A stretch of DNA of 8,882 bases from Bacillota bacterium. Its GTDB lineage: Bacteria; Bacillota; Clostridia; Acetivibrionales; Acetivibrionaceae. How positions within the stretch are numbered: the first letter of the stretch is position 1; each line of letters opens with the position of its first letter. The notes beneath the pieces were generated by a model that ran no database searches, had not been told where the DNA came from, and was given only the letters and a program-made list of their open reading frames with translations. Made by a program: the position numbers and the translations under genes. Location of the stretch: assembly GCA_023421115.1 (NCBI GenBank), contig JAEZUI010000138.1, forward strand, positions 1-8,882, given 5' to 3'. Positions 5,338 through 8,882 of the stretch are shown here, one piece after another.

Positions 5338-5982
5338 ATGCCGCGAGAGATTGAAGAACATTATAAACGTCTTTTTTTTAAAGTCTTTAAAAAACGAGAT
5401 ACATATGCTATACGCGGGATGTTCGATGAATCTTATACAATCTGCAATGAACTTTATTCCAGGAACACTTTTTTAAACGATACCGAAATAGGTATAAAAG
5501 ATATTAGAGCTGATATCTTGAGAGCAGCAGTAGCAAAGACGGCAAAACTGTACTGTAAGAAGGGAATTTTGCCGTTTGATTTTACTACTCCACCAAATAG
5601 TATTGGTAATTGTAGGCATGTTGAGTTGCGATTTGGAGATAAGTCTCTTTATCTCGCTAGAGTTGACTATCCTAGTTGTATCCCCAAAAAAGTTCAGTAT
5701 CGTCCGTGCGTTCCGAGTCTGCAAATGAATTTATTTTATGATTTTCAGCATGATAAGGAAGAGTCAATTGATGTTTTTCTTGCTACCTACGGAGACAGTG
5801 GTGCCAATAAGTTTAAATTTGGTAATATCGGTATTTTAGGAGAAGTATCGTGGCTGTTTGCTTATCCTTTGCAGCAAAAAATGTACAGGTATATTACCCG
5901 TACCGAAAAGGATGAGTTATTAGTGGAATTGGATGATTCTATAATTAGAGAGGATGAAGATAATGCAGGAGGTGGGGAATAA
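5338..5982 (+). CDS. unrecognised 214-residue protein, partner of the HTH-ImmA protein
   Basis: ATG 5338 is preceded by GCGAGG and the operon promoter. I do not recognise a family. The N-terminal part (1-80) looks helical and basic (KRLFFKVFKKRD, ILRAAVAKTAKLYCKK). The middle (90-135) is beta-rich, with VELRFGDKSLYLARVDYPS and a YRPCVPSLQMNLFYDFQ stretch. Residues 140-190 include SIDVFLATYGDSG and GILGEVSWLFAYPLQQ. The tail is acidic and ends EDEDNAGGGE. There is no signal peptide or membrane segment, so it is probably cytoplasmic. The sequence from position 90 on looks like a compact alpha/beta fold that could bind a ligand or partner. It overlaps the start of the HTH-ImmA gene by 20 bases, implying coupled translation. 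Family knowledge: ImmA/IrrE peptidases act on a partner protein, often encoded next door. This protein may be that target, a toxin or a sensor. No function is assigned. Confidence 0.85.
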   Translation: MPREIEEHYKRLFFKVFKKRDTYAIRGMFDESYTICNELYSRNTFLNDTEIGIKDIRADILRAAVAKTAKLYCKKGILPFDFTTPPNSIGNCRHVELRFGDKSLYLARVDYPSCIPKKVQYRPCVPSLQMNLFYDFQHDKEESIDVFLATYGDSGANKFKFGNIGILGEVSWLFAYPLQQKMYRYITRTEKDELLVELDDSIIREDEDNAGGGE

Positions 5983-7099
5983 TCGTCTAAACATAGTGCC
6001 GCAGCGGTTACGGGAAGCCCGAATCGCTTGTGGAAAAACTATAAAAGAGGTATCCAAGAATATAGGAGTAAGCGCTCAAGTCCTATCAATGTATGAGCTA
6101 GGGCGCTGTAATCTAAGCGCTGAAGTTTTCTATAGGTTGAAAAATCAATACGATCTTCCAATTAAGTATTACTCTAAGCCATATACTGATGAAATAAATA
6201 GAAGTCAAACATTTTTTAGGAGCTTTTCAAGTTTGAATAAAAGTAAAAGAGAGATTGCTTTTATTCAGTCCGAATGGTTTGTAAAAGAGATTTTTGGTTT
6301 TTTTAGAGAAAAAATCAAATTTCCTCCTGTTGACGACCTCTTTTTGAAAATTAAAAGATCTCATAATGTTGATAAAAAAGAAAAACGGCATATTGAATTA
6401 TTAGCTAAGATTATTCGAAGGGAATGGGGTCTAGGCCTTGAGCCAATATGTAATTTAACCCGCATACTCGAAAAGAAAGGCATTATTATTGTTAAAATGG
6501 ATTTAGATGATGTGATTGATGGCTTTTCATTTTGGAGTGAGAATCGACCTTTTATTTTTGTGAATTCTAATAATAATGCATTTCGACTGCGGATGAGTAT
6601 CGCCCATGAACTTTGTCATTTATTCTTTCACGAAGCAGAAGAAGTTGAAAAAAATTTAAAAGATATAGAGTCGGAAGCTAAGCATTTTGCAAGTGCGTTT
6701 TTAATGCCTGACTCATCTTTTGCAAAAGATATTTATTCAACTTCTTTGGAGCAACTACTTTACTTAAAGCCTAAATGGATGGTTTCGGTTCAGGCAATGG
6801 TAATGCGATGTGGGCAATTAGACTTAATTAGTGAAGACAGAATGCTGTATTTACAGAAACAAATGTCGCGTAAGCGGTGGAGAAAGAATGAGCCTGGGGA
6901 CAATGACTGTGACCCTGAAGCACCTGTTTTATTGACGCAAGCTATTGAATTACTTGTGGAGAGAAAAATACTAAGCAAGAATAAGCTTTTAGATGCTATT
7001 ACTTTGAATAATGAGTTTATAGAAGATGTATGCTCATTACCACTCGGATATCTATCCCAAGAAGATAACATTGTTAGTTTGAACTTCCAAAGAGGTTAA
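5963..7099 (+). CDS. XRE-family helix-turn-helix / ImmA-IrrE zinc metallopeptidase fusion
   Basis: ATG 5963 is well spaced from AGAGAGG (5947-5953); ATG 5954, three codons earlier, has none. The 378-residue product starts with an XRE helix-turn-helix (about 14-68: LREARIACGKTIKEVSKNIG, then SAQVLSMYELGR). A linker follows, then an ImmA/IrrE (COG2856) peptidase domain at about 145-260. It has AHELCHLFFH with HExxH zinc ligands at 215-219, and ESEAKHFASAFLMP carrying the downstream glutamate. A C-terminal helical part (about 290-378) contains KQMSRKRWRKNEP and is typical of the longer members. Family knowledge: ImmA cleaves the ICEBs1 repressor and IrrE cleaves DdrO under stress; HTH-ImmA fusions also occur in toxin-antitoxin-like pairs. 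It probably represses its own operon through the upstream palindrome and cuts a partner, perhaps the preceding gene product. No integrase is nearby, so it need not be phage-related. Confidence 0.93.
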   Translation: MQEVGNNRLNIVPQRLREARIACGKTIKEVSKNIGVSAQVLSMYELGRCNLSAEVFYRLKNQYDLPIKYYSKPYTDEINRSQTFFRSFSSLNKSKREIAFIQSEWFVKEIFGFFREKIKFPPVDDLFLKIKRSHNVDKKEKRHIELLAKIIRREWGLGLEPICNLTRILEKKGIIIVKMDLDDVIDGFSFWSENRPFIFVNSNNNAFRLRMSIAHELCHLFFHEAEEVEKNLKDIESEAKHFASAFLMPDSSFAKDIYSTSLEQLLYLKPKWMVSVQAMVMRCGQLDLISEDRMLYLQKQMSRKRWRKNEPGDNDCDPEAPVLLTQAIELLVERKILSKNKLLDAITLNNEFIEDVCSLPLGYLSQEDNIVSLNFQRG

Positions 7100-7152
7100 A
7101 TTAAAGCTATCTTACATGGATAGACTTTAGTTACTTAAAAGGAGTGGGTATT

Positions 7153-7386
7153 ATCGACTTAATAGAGTTGCATAATCGAAAATAACCTTTTTGTTTTCAA
7201 GAAAAGAAGTGCTGTGAAATTACTTGTCCTAATTATGCTCGCGGTACTAATTCTGACAAGATATACTGTAGCGATAACGTATGTATCATGGGATCCTATC
7301 GAGCGTCCAAGCCCTGCCTGGGATAGGCAAAAGAAGAAATAGATGATTATAACGTAGCAAAAGCAGTAATGACAATATTGTATTGA
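7153..7386 (+). pseudogene. possible decayed cysteine-rich small ORF
   Basis: One frame reads as protein-like text broken by stops. GGAG (7141-7144) is correctly placed for codon ATC 7153, where ATG would be expected. The frame then reads DLIELHNRK, a TAA (7183), a cysteine-rich stretch (EKKCCEITCPNY, then DKIYCSDNVCIMG and ASKPCLG), a TAG (7324), and AKEEIDDYNVAKAVMTILY before TGA 7384. The cysteine spacing resembles a small zinc ribbon. No intact start exists. I do not recognise a family, and non-coding DNA is a real alternative. Nothing else convincing is seen between 7100 and 7430. Confidence 0.35.
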
Positions 7387-7430
7387 AAAAGAAGAACCTC
7401 AGCAGTAACTGGAGAGAAGAAGGGGATAAT

Positions 7431-7661
7431 ATGAATAATAAAGTGTTTGAAGAGCTAAACACAATGATCAATCAAGCGCTAAGAAAGCATGGTAGAAATC
7501 CTGACTATGTTATAGTAGGGCGTGAAACTTTAAGTGATATGCAATACCATCCCGAAGCGTTTAACTACATGTCGCTCGGAGGAAACGATTTTAAGGTGTT
7601 TGGTATTGACATAACAAAATCGGAAAAGGAACATGAATTAGAAGTTGCTTACAAATCATAG
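7431..7661 (+). CDS. small phage-type hypothetical protein
   Basis: ATG 7431 follows GAAGGGG; an upstream TTG at 7383 has no ribosome site. The 76-residue protein starts with a helix (MNNKVFEELNTMINQALRKHG). It continues with PDYVIVGRETLSDMQ and ends in a strand-rich part (DFKVFGIDITKSEKEHELEVAY). The pattern of a residue-description sentence of the type 'DYVIVGRETL...', followed by 'VFGIDITKS', recalls small proteins of phages and of Bacillus-type genomes. I cannot name a family, and no function is assigned. There is no signal peptide or membrane segment. No clear promoter is visible upstream. Confidence 0.7.
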   Translation: MNNKVFEELNTMINQALRKHGRNPDYVIVGRETLSDMQYHPEAFNYMSLGGNDFKVFGIDITKSEKEHELEVAYKS

Positions 7662-7666
7662 TAATG

Positions 7667-7695
7667 CCGCACCCTCCGGGCCGCGGTTTTATTTT
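7667..7695 (+). terminator. weak rho-independent terminator
   Basis: CCGC-A-CCC pairs with GGG-C-CGCGG around a TCC loop (7667-7686, with small bulges), followed by TTTTATTTT. It lies 5 bases after the 76-residue gene. Confidence 0.55.
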
Positions 7696-7781
7696 ACCAA
7701 CCTTTTCTAAGGAAATTATAAAAATGGGAATCTATAATAAAAGCATTCCATATTATGGTTTACATATACCTCCTCTATGCT

Positions 7782-7808
7782 ACCCGGCCAGTGTGCCGGG
7801 TTCTTTTT
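7782..7808 (+). terminator. rho-independent terminator
   Basis: ACCCGGC (7782-7788) pairs with GCCGGGT (7795-7801) around a CAGTGT loop, followed by TCTTTTT. No convincing gene ends here, so it may back up the previous terminator or insulate the downstream SOS-type promoter. Confidence 0.75.
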
Positions 7809-7826
7809 ATTACCAAGTATCCCCAC

Positions 7827-7855
7827 TTGTCGATTGCAAACAAATGTTCTATACT
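7827..7855 (+). promoter_or_regulatory. predicted promoter of the 79-residue gene
   Basis: TTGTCG (7827-7832) and TATACT (7850-7855) are 17 bp apart. Transcription should start near 7862. Two identical LexA-like boxes overlap the -10 side and the start site. Confidence 0.7.
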
Positions 7856-7877
7856 AAAAACAAACAAATGTTCTATA
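7837..7877 (+). promoter_or_regulatory. two tandem LexA-like SOS boxes in a 17-base direct repeat
   Basis: CAAACAAATGTTCTATA occurs at 7837-7853 and again at 7861-7877, with a 24-bp period. The first 14 bases of each copy match the Firmicute LexA consensus CGAACRNRYGTTYG at 12 of 14 positions. One copy abuts the -10 box and the other covers the predicted start site, so LexA bound there would repress transcription. The match is by eye. Confidence 0.7.
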
Positions 7878-7889
7878 ACGAGGTGCGAC

Positions 7890-8129
7890 ATGGAAAACAA
7901 AAATAAACTATCTATCGGTATAACTGCTTACCATGGCAAGGACGGAAAAATAAAGCCCCTCTACCTACACTGGGAAGATGGTCGCAAATTTGAGGTTGAC
8001 CGCGTACTGGACGTTCGAATGGCGGCATCCTTAAAGGTTGGCGGACATGGCATGAGGTACACATGCAGAATTGCTGGCAAGCAGGTTTACTTGTTTTGCG
8101 TTGACGGTAAGTGGTTTATTGAGAAATAA
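7890..8129 (+). CDS. small conserved-type hypothetical protein, probably SOS-controlled
   Basis: ATG 7890 follows AGGTG at 7881; longer frames from upstream would run through the promoter repeats. The 79-residue product is beta-rich: an ITAYHGKDGKIKPLYLHWED segment, then KFEVDRVLDVRMAASLKVGG, HGMRYTCRIAGKQVYLF and a WFIEK end. I recall similar small proteins encoded beside SOS-induced Y-family DNA polymerases in Firmicutes. That link is from memory, and no polymerase gene is in this window. The double LexA-like box in its promoter independently supports DNA-damage control. It is probably cytoplasmic. No catalytic motif is visible, so no function is assigned. Confidence 0.82.
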   Translation: MENKNKLSIGITAYHGKDGKIKPLYLHWEDGRKFEVDRVLDVRMAASLKVGGHGMRYTCRIAGKQVYLFCVDGKWFIEK

Positions 8130-8170
8130 TACCACCTGATGGCAGGGGTTACCTGGCAACGCACTTGTGT

Positions 8171-8180
8171 ACAGCGCTGT
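8171..8180 (+). other. 10-bp palindrome in a 203-base intergenic gap
   Basis: ACAGCGCTGT is a perfect 10-bp palindrome. It lies between the 79-residue gene and the promoter at 8248. The rest of the 8130-8247 stretch holds no ORF or recognised riboswitch. Confidence 0.3.
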
Positions 8181-8247
8181 TCTATGCTGAAGTCCTGAGA
8201 AATTTTAAATCCGTGGAACTTTATCCATTTGTGACTGATAACCTTAT

Positions 8248-8276
8248 TTGCCATTATTAGACAAATGTAGTAAAAT
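8248..8276 (+). promoter_or_regulatory. predicted promoter of the secreted-protein gene
   Basis: TTGCCA (8248-8253) and TAAAAT (8271-8276) are 17 bp apart. The leader is about 50 bases. Three copies of CATTTGT or its complement (8226-8232, 8261-8267, 8307-8313) surround it. Confidence 0.65.
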
Positions 8277-8332
8277 AAGATGAAAAGTATATATGGAAAT
8301 TATCCCCATTTGTTATTCGGAAGGAGCCGATT

Positions 8333-8882
8333 ATGAAAAAGATACTGGTTATTATAATATTATTGCTAAGTATGAGTTCGATGGCTTGGGCTAGTTCTAA
8401 TGACAAAACTATTTCAGCTAGTCAGTCCTCAACATCTGTGGTTGTATTTATGGATAGTCAAACTATTTCTGATGGTAAAGCTGTCGCACAAATGAGAGAT
8501 GTGCTTAAAGAAAAATTCAAGCATGCGAAAAGTGTGGAGATTTATGGAGATGAGCAAGCAAAATCGCCTGAATTTCTGGAATTTACCGAAAGAATCAAGA
8601 CAGACCCGGCAAACGAAAAGTACATAAAAGTTATAAATATTGGTGAACTAACCAAATATGGACAAAGTACAAACTCCGACTATGTAATATTAATAACAAT
8701 TTCTCCTTTTAATCCAAATTATGTATTGAGGAGTTTTGATATGAAGGGAAATATTACGGTAGTTGACGTAAGCACTCAAAAATATCTTGATTACGTAAAT
8801 TTTTATAAAGAAGGAATACTTTATAGAGAAGGAGCAGCTAAGCGATTTTCCGGGGGAGCTAAAGATATAGTTAACCAGATAG
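8333..8882 (+). CDS. secreted protein of unknown function, 3' partial
   Basis: ATG 8333 follows AAGGAG at 8321-8326. The frame is open to the window edge (183 complete codons). Residues 1-20 form a clear Sec signal peptide: KK, then a hydrophobic core (ILVIIILLLS) and an AWA cleavage site before SSNDK. There is no lipobox cysteine, so the product is released or periplasmic rather than a lipoprotein. The mature part starts with a short serine/threonine-rich stretch, then a VVVFMDSQTISDGKAVAQM strand-helix unit and a DVLKEKFKHAKSVEIYGD repeat of that type. A central strand, TNSDYVILITISPFNP, precedes NITVVDVSTQKYLDYVNFYK. The alternation of strands and helices suggests a compact alpha/beta fold in which a short peptide is held for envelope stress or adhesion roles, but I do not recognise the family and assign no function. 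It has its own promoter. Confidence 0.83.
   Translation, partial: MKKILVIIILLLSMSSMAWASSNDKTISASQSSTSVVVFMDSQTISDGKAVAQMRDVLKEKFKHAKSVEIYGDEQAKSPEFLEFTERIKTDPANEKYIKVINIGELTKYGQSTNSDYVILITISPFNPNYVLRSFDMKGNITVVDVSTQKYLDYVNFYKEGILYREGAAKRFSGGAKDIVNQI

Noticed and set aside
7295..7327. Terminator or regulatory hairpin CCTATC with GATAGG
   Set aside because: A 6-bp stem with a loop of about 21 bases and no T-tract is too weak.
7826..7834. Spo0A box (TTGTCGAT) upstream of the SOS-type gene
   Set aside because: One mismatch in the core, and the sequence is explained as the -35 element; a single copy is weak evidence.
7664..7906. 80-residue ORF and an alternative 124-residue start at 7755 for the SOS-type gene
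   Set aside because: Both run through a terminator hairpin and the two promoter repeats; the peptide repeat they encode merely reflects the DNA repeat. ATG 7890 has the ribosome site.
8130..8220. Cyclic-di-GMP (GEMM) riboswitch, because of GGCAGGGGTTACC
   Set aside because: Only a short 3'-like fragment resembles the consensus; the upstream conserved GGCAAA and receptor parts are absent, since that sequence is coding.

Overview
The window reads as one end of a prophage, followed by a host-like stretch with an initiator tRNA and several small accessory modules. The likely host is a low-to-mid GC Firmicute with strong GGAGG ribosome sites. I lean towards the diderm Negativicutes (Sporomusa/Pelosinus-like). 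That is an inference from overall style and from a possible envelope-spanning phage protein, not from a marker gene.

Region 1 (1-3656), prophage late end, all on the + strand. It starts inside an N-acetylmuramoyl-L-alanine amidase (endolysin) whose N-terminus lies outside the window. Next come a membrane-anchored coiled-coil protein, possibly spanin-like, and a terminator. A sigma-70-like protein follows, whose complete ORF has no ATG/GTG/TTG start. Two surface or fibre-type proteins come last: a LamG/concanavalin-like protein and a protein with a jelly-roll-like module plus two Ig-like (Big_2) domains. Both of these carry the same 15-base translation-initiation block. A strong UUCG-loop terminator closes the block at 3656.

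Region 2 (3657-4400), probably chromosomal. It holds an initiator tRNA-fMet (C1:A72 mismatch, three G:C pairs in the anticodon stem, encoded CCA) behind an extended -10 promoter. A 61-residue 4-oxalocrotonate tautomerase-family protein with its own promoter follows. The tRNA and the tautomerase gene end in two closely related terminator hairpins.

Region 3 (4400-5250). A GNAT-type acetyltransferase is interrupted by an in-frame TGA. The 21 codons after the stop encode the expected C-terminal motif of the fold. A terminator follows.

Region 4 (5260-7100). This is a two-gene operon isolated by a terminator upstream. It encodes an unrecognised 214-residue protein and an XRE-helix-turn-helix/ImmA-IrrE zinc peptidase fusion, with overlapping reading frames. 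A good promoter precedes it, with a perfect 8+8 bp palindrome at the expected transcription start. It is the best candidate in the window for an undescribed regulatory, toxin-antitoxin-like or defence module.

Region 5 (7100-8882). It contains a possible decayed cysteine-rich ORF, a 76-residue phage-type protein and a 79-residue protein whose promoter carries two identical LexA-like boxes (probable SOS control). The window ends inside a gene for a secreted protein with a clear signal peptide. No integrase, transposase, CRISPR array or rRNA was seen.
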